Of a DNA stretch of 64,000 bases, positions 45,288-54,496 are shown one piece after another. How positions within the stretch are numbered: position 1 is the stretch's first letter; each line of letters begins with the position of its first letter. The DNA is from an uncultured Paracoccaceae bacterium (lineage in GTDB: Bacteria; Pseudomonadota; Alphaproteobacteria; Rhodobacterales; Rhodobacteraceae). Made by a program: the position numbers and the translations under genes. The DNA lies in contig CATOSB010000012.1 in the NCBI GenBank assembly GCA_951812305.1, positions 271,591 to 335,590 on the forward strand. Direction: 5' to 3'. A model generated the notes under the pieces. It was not told the origin of the DNA. It saw only the letters and a list, made by a program, of their open reading frames with translations, and searched no databases.

Positions 45288-46637
45288 ATGAAAACCCAAC
45301 TCTATGGAACACTCCTTGCCTCATTGATGGCATCGACCGCTTTTGCCGCCGAGGTCGACGGCTACCTCTACACCACGCTGAACGGCGAGAGCACCAATCA
45401 GGTGATCTCGTTCGAACGTTATGACGACGGGACGCTGGGTGCACAGGTTGCCTATTTGACCGATTCGCAGGGCGGTGCCAACCGTGCGGTCGGTGGCGGC
45501 GCGGCAGGCGATTTCGACAGTCAAGGCGCGGTTCAGATCGTCGGTGACTACCTGCTTGCGGTGAATGCCGGTGGCAATACCATATCGGTCTTTGGTATCG
45601 ACCGGTCAAACGGCGCGCTAGCGCATGTCGAAAACGTTGCGTCCGGCGGTACCAGGCCCGTCAGCATCGCATATCACGCCACGACCCCTGGTAGCGACGA
45701 ATATTGGGTTGTGGTCGGCAACCAGTGGAACAACCCCAACGTCCAGAAGGGCGGCGAGAGCGAAGGTCCGATCGAGATGTATCCCAACGCAGCGTTCCAC
45801 GCCGAAGGCGGCGGACATGAAGCGGTGCTGGATGACCGCAACATTCAGCTGTTCTCGTTCAACGCAGCCACGGGCGCGCTGACTTCTGTCAGGACGTTGG
45901 CAACCTATCCCGGCACCAATGGCGGGCCGACGACCGTGGAATTCAACCGCGACGGCAGCAAGGTCGCGGTTGCAACCTGGGGCATCGCGCATTTCGGCAC
46001 CCAAACGCCGACCCACCAGAAGCCCAGCCGTATCTATGTCTATGACTTCGACACCGCATCCGGCGACGTTGCCAATGAACGGTTTTTTGAGGAAGCCGGC
46101 ATCGCCGGCAGCATTGGCTTTAGCTGGGATGTTCACAGCGACAGCATCTTTGTGTCCAACTTCAACCTGGCTGGTGACAAGCGCGACAACAGCCTGACGG
46201 TTCTGGTCGACGATGGTGTAACGGTTGCGAAGTCCGCCAATTTCGGCACCGGCGAAGGTGCAGATATCGACGAGGCGTGCTGGACGCTGATCAACCCCGA
46301 TGGCACCAAGCTTTACGTCTCCAGCTTCGGCAGCAACCTCATCTCGGAGTTCAACGTCAATGCCCATGGTGTCGTTTCGACCGTGGGTGACGGTGCAGAG
46401 ACCGCCTATGCACTGCGCATGGAAGGCACGCCTCCGGGGGATACCAAGGACATGTACATCACGCCCGACGGCGCGTTCATGTATGTGCTGGGCGCGTTCC
46501 AGACGTTCACACTGTCCAGCTACGATATCTCTGACAGCGGTTCGTTATCATTGAGTTCCGAATATGACGTCGTGGCCGCGACCGAAAGCGGCGCTGGTGC
46601 ATACAATTTCCTAGGGCTGACCGGGTTCGACAAATAA
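45288..46637 (+). CDS. Secreted beta-propeller protein (lactonase/YVTN-like)
   Basis: 449 aa. Signal peptide MKTQLYGTLLASLMASTAFA then a mature chain of repeated four-strand blades (TTLNGESTNQVISFERYDDG, LLAVNAGGNTISVFGID, RIYVYDFDTASGDV, KLYVSSFGSNLISEFNV, FMYVLGAFQTFTLSSYDI), about seven in all. This is the fold of 6-phosphogluconolactonase-like and YVTN proteins. It is probably periplasmic or extracellular; ligand unknown. The ATG is preceded by GGAGACGGAC. It stands alone between 80-bp direct repeats and is intact. Confidence 0.85.
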   Translation: MKTQLYGTLLASLMASTAFAAEVDGYLYTTLNGESTNQVISFERYDDGTLGAQVAYLTDSQGGANRAVGGGAAGDFDSQGAVQIVGDYLLAVNAGGNTISVFGIDRSNGALAHVENVASGGTRPVSIAYHATTPGSDEYWVVVGNQWNNPNVQKGGESEGPIEMYPNAAFHAEGGGHEAVLDDRNIQLFSFNAATGALTSVRTLATYPGTNGGPTTVEFNRDGSKVAVATWGIAHFGTQTPTHQKPSRIYVYDFDTASGDVANERFFEEAGIAGSIGFSWDVHSDSIFVSNFNLAGDKRDNSLTVLVDDGVTVAKSANFGTGEGADIDEACWTLINPDGTKLYVSSFGSNLISEFNVNAHGVVSTVGDGAETAYALRMEGTPPGDTKDMYITPDGAFMYVLGAFQTFTLSSYDISDSGSLSLSSEYDVVAATESGAGAYNFLGLTGFDK

Positions 46638-46685
46638 CTCCCTCAATGAGCCAGCCAGGAGCGGGAAAATGTGTTTGGCGGGGCA

Positions 46686-46765
46686 AGCCATATGGCGTTC
46701 GTGCATCCTGCACTCGGGGAATCAAAAGGCGTACTCAGGGCAATTCCGGGAGGAACCGTGCAACT
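46686..46765 (+). repeat. 80-bp direct repeat, right copy
   Basis: Partner of 45023-45102, starting 48 bp after the propeller-gene stop. Differences are single-base (for example GACGTTCGC/GGCGTTCGT). IS4 copy D begins 43 bp further on. Confidence 0.85.
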
Positions 46766-46808
46766 CTTCACAGCTTCGGGGCTATCGCCTTGCAGGCAGC
46801 TGAATCAC

Positions 46809-47998
46809 CTTACCACCCTTCAAAATTTCCGGATCTGATTTGACGTTTGTCTGATCTGTGTGATTCAAGGAGTCTCCACTGCTGATATTGGAGGCTGGTT
46901 TGTTGGGAAATGTTTGTTTTTCAGAGCTTTATTCGAAGGTTGAGGCGGATTTTCAGGACCGCTTGCTCGGGTATCACAAGTCGCGCCGGGAGGGATTGTG
47001 CATCATAGCAAGCGTGATTTTGAACACGCGCAGCGTCAATCTGATGGAAAATGCGGCTGCTCTGCCCCGCGATATCGGCTCTGTGGACCACCGCTATCAA
47101 TACATTTCGCGGGTTCTGGGCAATCCTCACATCGATACTGATGAGATCATGCAGGCCTATGTTGGTGAAATTTTCCGCCGCCAGTGTGAGGCCGGAGAAA
47201 CGATTGTGGTGGCCCTTGATCAAAGCAAGCTCAACGAAGGGCATGAGGTTTTGATGTTATCGGTGCGGATGCGGGATCGGGCCCTCCCGGTCGCCTGGCG
47301 TGTACGCCAGACCAAAGGGCCGATTGGATGGCGCGTGCAACATGAGCTTTTGGAAGCAGTCCGCCCATGGCTCCCGGCGGATGCGCGTGTGTTGCTGGCG
47401 GGAGATCGGTTTTATGGAACCGCCCGATTGGTCGCATGGTGCCAGGAGGCTGGATGGGACTACCGGCTGCGCATGAAGGGAAATATCACACTGCAACATC
47501 AGGGTGGCGAGATGATGACGCGCGAAATTGCCCAACTGATGCCCGAAGGGCTTGTAAACGCTGAGCTTTACGGAACGGGCGTCTTTAGCAACATTGGAGT
47601 GCTTCACGAGGAGGGGCACAAAGAGCCTTGGATTATTGCCATGAATGCAGCACCGTCCGAGTACAAGGTGCTCGATTATGGAATGCGTTGGGGAATTGAA
47701 GCCATGTTCTCCGACTTCAAAACCCGGGGCTTTGAAATTACTCAAAGCCAGATCAAAAAGCCGGATCGATTGGCCCGCCTCATTTTGGTGCTGGCAATCG
47801 CCATGTACTGGGCTGTTTCAACCGGAGCAAACGAAGAGCACCACGTCGCAATACGCGGCGAAAAAAGGGGATTCGAAAAGCCCGAAGGTCCTTATGCTCT
47901 CTCTTCAAGACAGGCCTTCGTGCTATCCGACGATGCCTCGCAGGTTATGCCAAAATCCCCAAGCTCTGGGATGTCTGGCTAAATTGAAGGGTGGTAAG
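46809..47998 (+). mobile_element. IS4-family element copy D
   Basis: 1190 bp. The 10-bp duplication GCTGAATCAC is at 46799-46808 and 47999-48008. It is inserted just upstream of the IS200 transposase ORF and probably inside the left end of that element. Confidence 0.96.
46888..47982 (+). CDS. IS4-family transposase (copy D)
   Basis: 364 aa, intact. It mixes the marker bases of the other copies (GCTCTG as in B/C, GAGGAG as in A), so it is a distinct lineage or a gene-conversion product. Confidence 0.94.
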   Translation: MEAGLLGNVCFSELYSKVEADFQDRLLGYHKSRREGLCIIASVILNTRSVNLMENAAALPRDIGSVDHRYQYISRVLGNPHIDTDEIMQAYVGEIFRRQCEAGETIVVALDQSKLNEGHEVLMLSVRMRDRALPVAWRVRQTKGPIGWRVQHELLEAVRPWLPADARVLLAGDRFYGTARLVAWCQEAGWDYRLRMKGNITLQHQGGEMMTREIAQLMPEGLVNAELYGTGVFSNIGVLHEEGHKEPWIIAMNAAPSEYKVLDYGMRWGIEAMFSDFKTRGFEITQSQIKKPDRLARLILVLAIAMYWAVSTGANEEHHVAIRGEKRGFEKPEGPYALSSRQAFVLSDDASQVMPKSPSSGMSG

Positions 47999-48015
47999 GC
48001 TGAATCACTGGAGTA

Positions 48016-48405
48016 ATTGACACGGGCAAACACTGCGTCTACTACCACCGCTACCACCTGGTCTGGTCGACAAAATACCGCTACAAGGTCCTGGTGGGAG
48101 AGCTTGGGTTGCGCGTGCGCGACATCTGCCGCCATGTGTGCGGAGAGAACGGCGTGGACATCATCCACGGGGTAGTCTCCCGCGACCATGTCCATATGTT
48201 TGTCTCGGTTCCGCCAAAGCTCGCAATCTCCGACCTGGTTCGGAAGATGAAGGGTCGCTCGTCTTATCGGATACAACGAGAATTCCCGCAGATCAGGAAG
48301 CGCTGCCGGGGGTGCCGCTTTTGGGGACGAGGCTATTTCTCGACCACCAACGGTGCCATCACAGAGGACCTGGTACTTCAGTACCTGGATCAGCACACCC
48401 CTTGA
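48016..48405 (+). CDS. IS200/IS605-family transposase TnpA
   Basis: About 130 aa Y1 transposase. It has CVYYHRYHLVWSTKYRYK at the N-terminus, the HUH motif DHVHMFVS and the C-terminal FWGRGYFSTTNGAITEDLVLQYL holding the catalytic Tyr region. The family's short start is not seen as ATG: the frame is open from ATT at 48016 after a stop, and the first standard start is GTG at 48094, which would remove the N-terminal strand. Insertion of IS4 copy D eight bases upstream may have separated the true start or promoter, so activity is doubtful. Confidence 0.8.
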   Translation: MDTGKHCVYYHRYHLVWSTKYRYKVLVGELGLRVRDICRHVCGENGVDIIHGVVSRDHVHMFVSVPPKLAISDLVRKMKGRSSYRIQREFPQIRKRCRGCRFWGRGYFSTTNGAITEDLVLQYLDQHTP

Positions 48406-48407
48406 TG

Positions 48408-48427
48408 CCACCGGCGCAAGCCGGTGG
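48408..48427 (+). repeat. Right-end hairpin of the IS200 element
   Basis: CCACCGGC-GCAA-GCCGGTGG, a perfect 8-bp stem, three bases after the tnpA stop. Subterminal hairpins are what TnpA Y1 transposases recognise, so the element's right end is near 48436. Confidence 0.75.
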
Positions 48428-48466
48428 TTCTTCACTCTCCGGTAAACCCTATAAGATTCTCACATC

Positions 48467-48869
48467 TCACGATGCACGGTGATGTATACTCTGTGCGATA
48501 TACGCGCCGTGTTTGATGGATTGGAACTCGGTCCAACCTGACAGGATTACAATAGGCCCTGGTTTTCCATAGTATCCGGTCCAGCCGCCCAACCTTGCGC
48601 AGACCCACGAGGCGAAAGCGAGGCTGCCTTTGGGGTGGGGGTTTTTCTGTCGGTCTGTCTTGCCCTCGAGGTCTGCGCTGAGCGCCTCCAGCAGAGGTTG
48701 ATCGGCGGCATCGAAGGCATCGGTCAGCGGACGCAGGCACCGGCCATCGCGTTCGGCGACCATCTGCATCACAACCGTCGCGGCGATCATGCAGGCCAGG
48801 ATCAGGCGATTGCGCGGACCGGTGTCGTTGATGCGCAGGGCCTCGATGTCGAACCCTTTGCGCTTCATC
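48467..48869 (-). pseudogene. IS4-type transposase, C-terminal part
   Basis: Continues the frame of 51360-52326 after the IS66: GFDIEALRINDTGPRNRLIL, then a Trp-rich end (WVCARLGGWTGYYGKPGP). The ATG used by the present frame belongs to IS66 DNA. Bases 48862-48869 are the GCTTCATC duplication. Confidence 0.85.
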
Positions 48870-48949
48870 GTAACCGGTGCGAGCGCCCCATGGTATCGGC
48901 TTGCGGTTTGATATGAGATGCTGGTCTCCAATGATCTGGAGGTGATTTG

Positions 48950-49306
48950 ATGTTGGATGATGGGGCGGAGGTTTCGCGTCGCAGGCCTGTACTACGGACG
49001 GCGGCGGAGCGCGCGGCGATTGTGGCCGAGACGTATGCGCCAGGCGCGACGGTTGCGGGTGTGGCTCGCAAACACGGTATGTCGGCGACGCGGTTATCGA
49101 CATGGCGCACGACGGCCCGGCGCAAGGTCGCGCGTGACGAGGGTCAGACGTCTGGTTTTGCAGAGATCGCAGTGCTTGCGACACCACCGCCTTCGCCCTT
49201 TGACGGTATTGAGATCATCGCGGGATCTGTCACTGTCCGGTTGCCCAAAAGCACGGCATCAAAACGGATCGCGAATGTTGCGCGGCACCTGGCGCGACAG
49301 GGATGA
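48950..49306 (+). CDS. tnpA: IS66 accessory protein TnpA
   Basis: 118 aa from the ATG at 48950 with GGAGGTG upstream. Helix-turn-helix protein (ERAAIVAETYAPGATVAGVARKHGMSATRLSTW) of the IS66 Orf1 family. Overlaps tnpB by 4 bp (ATGA). Confidence 0.92.
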   Translation: MLDDGAEVSRRRPVLRTAAERAAIVAETYAPGATVAGVARKHGMSATRLSTWRTTARRKVARDEGQTSGFAEIAVLATPPPSPFDGIEIIAGSVTVRLPKSTASKRIANVARHLARQG

Positions 49307-49656
49307 TTGTTCCGTCTCAATCGGTGCGGGTTGTGATTGCGACCAGGCCGGTGGATTTCAGGAAGGGCCATGACGGGCTGGCGGCGGTTGCCGAACGCGA
49401 TCCGGGCCTTGATCCGCACTCGGGCGTAATCATCGTGTTCCGCGCCAAACGTGGAGACCGCATCAAGGTTCTGCTTTGGGATGGGTCCGGTCTGGTGATG
49501 ACGTACAAGCGGCTGGAACAGGGCAAGTTCGCCTGGCCCAGGGTCCATGATGGCGTGATGCGGCTGTCCAAGGCACAATTTGAGGCCCTGTTTGAGGGCC
49601 TGGACTGGCGACGGGTGACGGCGCGGCGGACACGTCGACCGGGTGCGGCAGAGTGA
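49303..49656 (+). CDS. tnpB: IS66 accessory protein TnpB
   Basis: 117 aa IS66 Orf2. Hallmarks are VVIATRPVDFRKGHDGLAA, VFRAKRGDRIKVLLWDGSGLVM and YKRLEQGKFAWP. Needed with TnpA for transposition in this IS66 branch; biochemical role not established. Confidence 0.94.
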   Translation: MIVPSQSVRVVIATRPVDFRKGHDGLAAVAERDPGLDPHSGVIIVFRAKRGDRIKVLLWDGSGLVMTYKRLEQGKFAWPRVHDGVMRLSKAQFEALFEGLDWRRVTARRTRRPGAAE

Positions 49657-49711
49657 CTCTCAGCCTTATGTACAGGGTGTAAATCGTGGCCTGATCTGCT
49701 AAGAACACGCC

Positions 49712-51349
49712 ATGCCTGACGCCCTTGAATCCCTTGATCTGGATGCCCTTCCCGCGGAGGTGCGGGCGGTTGTTTTGGCGGCACGGAAAGAGGCGTTTGG
49801 CGTGAGCCTGTTGAACAGCAACCTGACGTCGCGCAATTGTGCACTCGAAGAAAGCAACGCCGCTCTCGCCACGCAGAACGCGGAACTTGAGGCGATCAAC
49901 GCGCGTCTGGAGCATTTTGTCAAAGAACTGCACCAGCTGGTCTATGGCAAACGCTCCGAGAAGCTCAGCCCGGATGAACGGCAACTGGCTTTTGAAGATC
50001 TGGAGGTCGCGACAGTCGAGGCCGAGGCGCAGTCAGAAACAATCGAGATGACCAAACCGCGCAAGAAGCGCAAACCTGTGCAGCGCAACCTTGGGAACCT
50101 GCCGGATCATCTGGAACGTATCGAACAGGTGATCGAGCCTGACAGCATTACATGCCCCTGCGGCTGTGGTGAGATGGTCAGGATCGGCGAAGATCGCACC
50201 GAACGACTGGATATTGTTCCGGCCCAGGCGCGGGTGATCGTGACCATCCGGCCCAAATACGCCTGCCCGAACAAGGACGCTGGCGTGGCCCAGGCACCTG
50301 CACCGGTTCATCTGATCGAGGGTGGCCTGCCTACCGAGGGGACATTGGCGCAGGTGGCGGTCTCCAAGTACGCCGACCACTGCCCCTTGTTCCGGCAGGC
50401 GCAGATTTATGCCCGATCCGGCCTTGATCTGCACCGCTCCACCCTTGCGGGCTGGATGGGCCGGATATCCTTCCATCTTGCTCCCGTGGTGGATCATCTG
50501 TTCAAAGATATCAAATCTTCCAGCAAGCTCTTTGCCGATGAGACGCGCTGTCCGGTGCTCGATCCGGGGCGCGGCAGAACCAAGACCGGGTATCTCTGGG
50601 CCATTGCCCGCGATGAGCGGCCCTTCGGGGGCACCGCGCCACCGGGTGTTGTGTTCTGTTACGCCGATGGGCGTGGCGGCAAACACGCAACGGAGTTCCT
50701 GACCGGCTTCAGCGGTACGCTGCAGGTGGATGGCTATACGGGTTATAATGCCCTGACCAAACCGGGCCGTAACTCAGGATCCGTCAAACTGGCCTATTGC
50801 TGGGCTCATGCGCGGCGCAAGCTCAAGGAAGTGCATGACCGCGATGGCTCGCCCATTGCAGGGGATGGGCTCAGGCGGATTGCCGAGTTCTACAAGATCG
50901 AGGCTGAGATTAGAGGAAAACCCGCCGCCGAGCGCAAAGCTGTTCGCCAGGAAAAGACCAAACCGCTGATCGAGGCATTCGAGATCTGGCTCAAAACCGT
51001 CCGCTCCCGCATCTCGACCAAATCACGCCTCGGCGATAAGCTCTCCTACATCGCCAAACACATGGACGGACTGAAGCTCTTTCTCGACGACGGCGCTATC
51101 GAGATGGACAGCAACGTGGTCGAGCGAACCATCCGCCCGATTGCCCTCAATCGTAAGAACGCGCTCTTTGCGGGCCATGACGAAGGTGGCAGAAACTGGG
51201 GGCGTATCGCCTCCCTGATCGAAACCTGCAAGCTCAATGACGTCGAGCCCTATGCCTATCTCAAGGCAACCCTCGAAGCCATCGCAGCAGGTCACCCGGC
51301 TGCCCGCATCGACGAACTCATGCCATGGAACTTTGACAGGGCGCGGTGA
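49712..51349 (+). CDS. tnpC: IS66 transposase TnpC
   Basis: 545 aa. N-terminal coiled coil (residues 35-75), zinc-finger-like CPCGCGEMVRIGEDRTERLD, DDE_Tnp_IS66 core (FADETRCPVLDPGRGRTKTGYLW, YTGYNALTKPGR, YCWAHARRKLKEVHD, MDSNVVERTIRPIALNRKN) and the short C-terminal IS66 domain. It lies 55 bp after tnpB. Intact. Confidence 0.95.
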   Translation: MPDALESLDLDALPAEVRAVVLAARKEAFGVSLLNSNLTSRNCALEESNAALATQNAELEAINARLEHFVKELHQLVYGKRSEKLSPDERQLAFEDLEVATVEAEAQSETIEMTKPRKKRKPVQRNLGNLPDHLERIEQVIEPDSITCPCGCGEMVRIGEDRTERLDIVPAQARVIVTIRPKYACPNKDAGVAQAPAPVHLIEGGLPTEGTLAQVAVSKYADHCPLFRQAQIYARSGLDLHRSTLAGWMGRISFHLAPVVDHLFKDIKSSSKLFADETRCPVLDPGRGRTKTGYLWAIARDERPFGGTAPPGVVFCYADGRGGKHATEFLTGFSGTLQVDGYTGYNALTKPGRNSGSVKLAYCWAHARRKLKEVHDRDGSPIAGDGLRRIAEFYKIEAEIRGKPAAERKAVRQEKTKPLIEAFEIWLKTVRSRISTKSRLGDKLSYIAKHMDGLKLFLDDGAIEMDSNVVERTIRPIALNRKNALFAGHDEGGRNWGRIASLIETCKLNDVEPYAYLKATLEAIAAGHPAARIDELMPWNFDRAR

Positions 51350-51359
51350 CACCGCTTAC

Positions 51360-52326
51360 GCTTCATCGTGCGGAACAGTTCCTCGATCCTCCAGCGTTTG
51401 GCATAGCGCTCGGCGACGTCCAAAGCGTCGGTGACATTGATGATGTCGTAGCTCGTCAGCAAACGCCAGTGTACGGGTTTGACGCCGTCAGGCGGTGTTT
51501 CCTCGCGCAGGTCGATATAGGTGAGAGTGACCGGTGCAGATGTCGTTTTTTCCAATCTTTTCGGCGGCTTCATGGTTGCCTGGCCAAACCGGATCGACAG
51601 CCTGGCGTCGCGGGCGGCCCGCCCCGGGCTCTTGGGAAGAGTAAGCAGGGTCGTGCCCAGCCTCGGCATGGCGGCAATCCATTCGGCTATCTTATCACCG
51701 CCCTCAAGCGTGCGGTTGTGATTGGCCCTAACGATCAACTCCACATTTTGGGGCCTGCGCGCAAACAGGTCGAAAATATCGGCCTCGCGATCCGCCACCA
51801 TCGTGATCCGCCCAGCCCCGGCGATCTCGCCCGCACGCTCGGTGGCCGCCAGCCAGCGGTGGCTTTCTTTGTCTTCGAAGGCACGCGCATGCCGGGTCGC
51901 ACGTTGGCCGGTGTCACGCTCGCAAAACGTTGCATCCAGCGCCCCCGGGACAGCGCCATCCCGCGCATCCACCGCGATCATCGCATGCAGGTAATCGCCA
52001 CCGCCGCCACTCGACCGCGTTACCGTTGTGTCCTGCACTGCCAGAATATCACGCCCTTCGCAGGCCTCCCGGGTCCGAACAAAGGCCGCATCGCACATTG
52101 CCTCTAGCGTCACAGCCGGATTGCGTAGAAACCGCGTGAACCGGATCTCGCCCGCCCGCGTGCCCCCGAGCCGCCGGACCCGAACCCCGTCACCGCCTGT
52201 TGCAACCAGCCTATCCAGAAGCAAGGCCCCCCTTTTTCGAGGCGAGCATCCCCAAAGTTCCCAAGCGTTTGCTGCATCATTGCCTCCCTTTTCAACAAGA
52301 GAATCAGAAAAGCTGACTGACGGCAA
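51360..52326 (-). pseudogene. IS4-type transposase, N-terminal and catalytic part
   Basis: From MPSVSFSDSLVEKGG through the DDE core (LAVQDTTVTRSS, MVADREADIFDLF) to the Y-(2)-R-(3)-E-(6)-K signature YAKRWRIEELFRTMK. The frame is cut right after TMKRK by the IS66 at 51359. Rejoined to 48861-48467 it gives a complete IS4-type transposase. Confidence 0.88.
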
Positions 52327-52355
52327 CCAAGATGTGTGAATGTCATAGGGTAAAC

Positions 52356-52536
52356 CCGGGGCGGTTCATCAGGCCCGTGGCGTCGCCTTCGGTCGCCCCT
52401 CAAAGCTGCGCCAAGATCAAAAAAAGTTGCCCGAGATTTGGTCAAAAACGACCAGTCCATCTCCGCCGTCGCTAGGACGTTCAACGTCCACCCGGCGACC
52501 ATCTACCGATGTCTCGACGAAAATCAGCCCTTATGA
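52356..52536 (+). pseudogene. Serine resolvase/invertase C-terminal remnant
   Basis: Sixty codons: HQARGVAFGRPSKL, then an HTH_7 recombinase domain (AVARTFNVHPATIYRCLDEN) and a stop. This is the DNA-binding end of a Hin/Tn3-resolvase-type recombinase. The catalytic half is missing because the IS4-type element occupies its upstream side. The non-coding 52537-52676 that follows shows nothing else recognisable. Confidence 0.75.
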
Positions 52537-52676
52537 GGGTATATCGTCCCGCTCAGTCGCACGTCCCTAGTAGGGAAAATCCGATCGGTCGAACATTTCC
52601 GAGTCGAGGCCCTGGTTGATCGGCGTTGCGCCAACGTTGGGCCAAATCCAGCTCCAGGACTTTTTAACCAGCACAT

Positions 52677-52901
52677 TCATTCGAGGCGAAACCCTTCTTC
52701 GCGTGCGTCAGCGTCTCCGCCGAAACGGTTCTTTGCGGCATCCAGTTCCTTCTGGAGTGCCCGAAAAATCTTCCGAACATCATCCTCGCTGTATGCGTAG
52801 GCACTGCGGTTCGAGAGATTGCCGATCAGGCGGATATCCTTGATCGCCCGGTTTACCCGGGATTCCGCCAGGCTTTTGAATTTTCCACGTTTGTCTCGCA
52901 C
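52677..52901 (-). CDS. Small conserved-looking protein divergent from dcm
   Basis: 74 aa from the GTG at 52901 (VRDKRGKFKSLAESRVNRAI). Highly charged and helical (KDIRLIGNLSNRSAYAYSEDDVRKIFRALQKELDAAKNRF). I recall similar small hypothetical proteins in proteobacterial accessory DNA but know no function. The frame is open upstream to 53018, but that extension looks non-native. It is divergent from the methyltransferase with about 330 bp between them. It might be a cassette accessory or regulator; unproven. Confidence 0.6.
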   Translation of the reverse strand: MRDKRGKFKSLAESRVNRAIKDIRLIGNLSNRSAYAYSEDDVRKIFRALQKELDAAKNRFGGDADAREEGFRLE

Positions 52902-53188
52902 AACATTTCCCGGATGGGCTGGTTCATAGGAGTTATGTAGATATGTATTCCCCGTACATTTGTCAAATGTATGAAATATAATGATCATAATGAGCGTATA
53001 TTGCACGAGATTTTTCAAATGTGAGGCCGTGGATAGGCAGAAAGTGCTGTTGGTTTGGCTCCGGGAGCGTCAGCACCAAGGGGTCGCCTATCGAGTAATA
53101 GTGTTGGAGGTTTGTTCTTAATCTGACATTAGAACACAAAGTGAACAAATAGCAGAAAGGGGGTTCCCAAACCCGCTGGGACGGATTA

Positions 53189-53201
53189 TGACATGTTGTC
53201 A
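53189..53201. promoter_or_regulatory. Palindrome upstream of dcm, candidate autoregulatory operator
   Basis: TGACA-TGT-TGTCA, a perfect 13-bp inverted repeat 30 bp before the dcm start, with a further CTGACA at 53206. C5 methyltransferases with N-terminal HTH domains, such as M.SsoII and M.Ecl18kI, are known to repress their own genes through similar operators. Here the role is inferred from position. Confidence 0.45.
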
Positions 53202-53230
53202 ATAACTGACACAGAAACAGAGGCAGGCAC

Positions 53231-54496
53231 ATGAACGCGCATCCACGGACAGAATTTGCAGAATTGATGGAGCGCACCGGTCTCGACATCGATACAGCGG
53301 CAGAGCTTCTGGATGTGAATGCCCGGACAGTCCGGCGACATATCAACGGCGAAGGCAAGCGGATCGACCAGCTCCGGCTGGAGAAGCTGCGCCAGACTGC
53401 GGACGCGCGCTGCACGGGCGCACGGCCCGAAGGTTTCCGGTTCATCGACCTCTTTGCCGGAATCGGAGGCATTCGTATTCCGTTTGAAGGCATTGGAGGA
53501 CGATGTGTGTTCACAGCGGAGTGGGATCGGTTCAGCCGGGAGACCTACAGCGCCAATTTCCCCGAACCTGCAAACAGCGAACATATCTTCGCCGAGGACG
53601 TGCGCCCCTATGCGGACGCACCCGAGACTATTCCGGCCCATGATGTGCTTCTGGCCGGTTTTCCGTGCCAGCCGTTCTCGATTGCGGGCGTGAGCAAGAA
53701 GAACGCTCTTGGCCGTCCACACGGGTTCCTGTGCGACACGCAAGGGACGTTGTTCTACGATCTGGCCAAAATCATCGACCATCACCGGCCCCCTGCCTTC
53801 CTGCTGGAAAACGTGAAGAACCTTGAGCGCCATGACGGTGGCAAGACCTTTGCTACGATCATCCATGTGCTTGAGAAGGAGCTGGGCTACCGCGTTTTCC
53901 ACAAAGTCATCAGCTCGACACCCTGGGTGCCGCAGAAGCGCGAACGCATTTTCATCGTCGGATTCAAGGATCACAGCATCGAGTTTGACTTCGATCAGCT
54001 TGCCGTGCCTGAAGGCGACGGCCCGAAACTCGGCTCCATTCTCGATAAGAAGGTCAATCCGAAATACACCCTCACCGAAAACATGTGGACCTACCTTCAG
54101 GGCTACAAGGAAAAGCACCGCAAAGCCGGGAACGGCTTTGGCTTTTCGCTCTTTGGCCCCAATGACGTGGCCCGCACCCTGTCCGCACGCTACTACAAGG
54201 ATGGCTCCGAAATCCTGATCGAGCAGAAAGGCGACCGCCCGCGCCGCCTGACCCCACGCGAGTGCGCCCGCCTGATGGGTTTCGAGAAGCCCGGACAGAC
54301 AAACTGGAAAATCCCCGTGTCCGATACGCAGGGCTACCGCCAGTTCGGAAACGCCGTTGTCGTGCCTGTCGTCAATGCCGTTGCGCAGCTCATGCAGCCG
54401 CGCATCATCGAAGCGATGGAGCTGTACGGGCGTGAGGTTCCCCAGACCGTTCAGGTGCAGCTCCCCCTGCCCGAGCCGGGTATCGCTGCAGAGTAA
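53231..54496 (+). CDS. dcm: C5-cytosine DNA methyltransferase (Dcm/M.EcoRII type)
   Basis: 421 aa. Residues 1-65 form an HTH-like domain (DIDTAAELLDVNARTVRRHI). The methyltransferase follows with motif I FIDLFAGIGGIRIPFE, motif IV GFPCQPFSIAG (catalytic Cys), motif VI LLENVKNL, motif VIII QKRERIFIVGF, and motifs IX/X RRLTPRECARLMGF and QFGNAVVVPVV. It should methylate CCWGG, judged from its EcoRII partner. Its TAA overlaps the vsr start (TAATG). It protects host DNA. Confidence 0.94.
   Translation: MNAHPRTEFAELMERTGLDIDTAAELLDVNARTVRRHINGEGKRIDQLRLEKLRQTADARCTGARPEGFRFIDLFAGIGGIRIPFEGIGGRCVFTAEWDRFSRETYSANFPEPANSEHIFAEDVRPYADAPETIPAHDVLLAGFPCQPFSIAGVSKKNALGRPHGFLCDTQGTLFYDLAKIIDHHRPPAFLLENVKNLERHDGGKTFATIIHVLEKELGYRVFHKVISSTPWVPQKRERIFIVGFKDHSIEFDFDQLAVPEGDGPKLGSILDKKVNPKYTLTENMWTYLQGYKEKHRKAGNGFGFSLFGPNDVARTLSARYYKDGSEILIEQKGDRPRRLTPRECARLMGFEKPGQTNWKIPVSDTQGYRQFGNAVVVPVVNAVAQLMQPRIIEAMELYGREVPQTVQVQLPLPEPGIAAE

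Larger units (their letters stand above)
48870..51359 (+). mobile_element. IS66-family element, three-gene (tnpABC) type
   Basis: 2490 bp. Ends GTAACCGGTGCGAGCGCC and the complement of GGCGCGGTGACACCGCTTAC. The 8-bp duplication GCTTCATC is at 48862-48869 and 51360-51367. A different branch from the single-ORF IS66 copies. All three genes look intact. Confidence 0.95.
48447..52350 (-). mobile_element. Second IS4-type element, split by a three-gene IS66
   Basis: Ends are imperfect inverted repeats: CCCTATAAGATTCTCACATCT on the left and the complement of AGATGTGTGAATGTCATAGGG on the right, with TAAA on both sides (48443-48446 and 52351-52354) as a possible 4-bp duplication. The transposase is interrupted by an IS66 at 48870-51359. 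The element itself interrupts a resolvase gene to its right. A second, partial copy is at 58756-60917. Confidence 0.85.

Noticed and set aside
48016..48405. IS200 element as part of an IS605 pair with a TnpB/IscB guide-RNA nuclease
   Set aside because: No TnpB or IscB ORF is present on either side; the neighbours are IS4 copies and the right-end hairpin closes the element.
53019..53188. N-terminal extension of the 74-aa gene up to 53018
   Set aside because: The extra 39 residues are hydrophobic and low-complexity, come from AT-rich intergenic DNA, and lack a ribosome-binding site.
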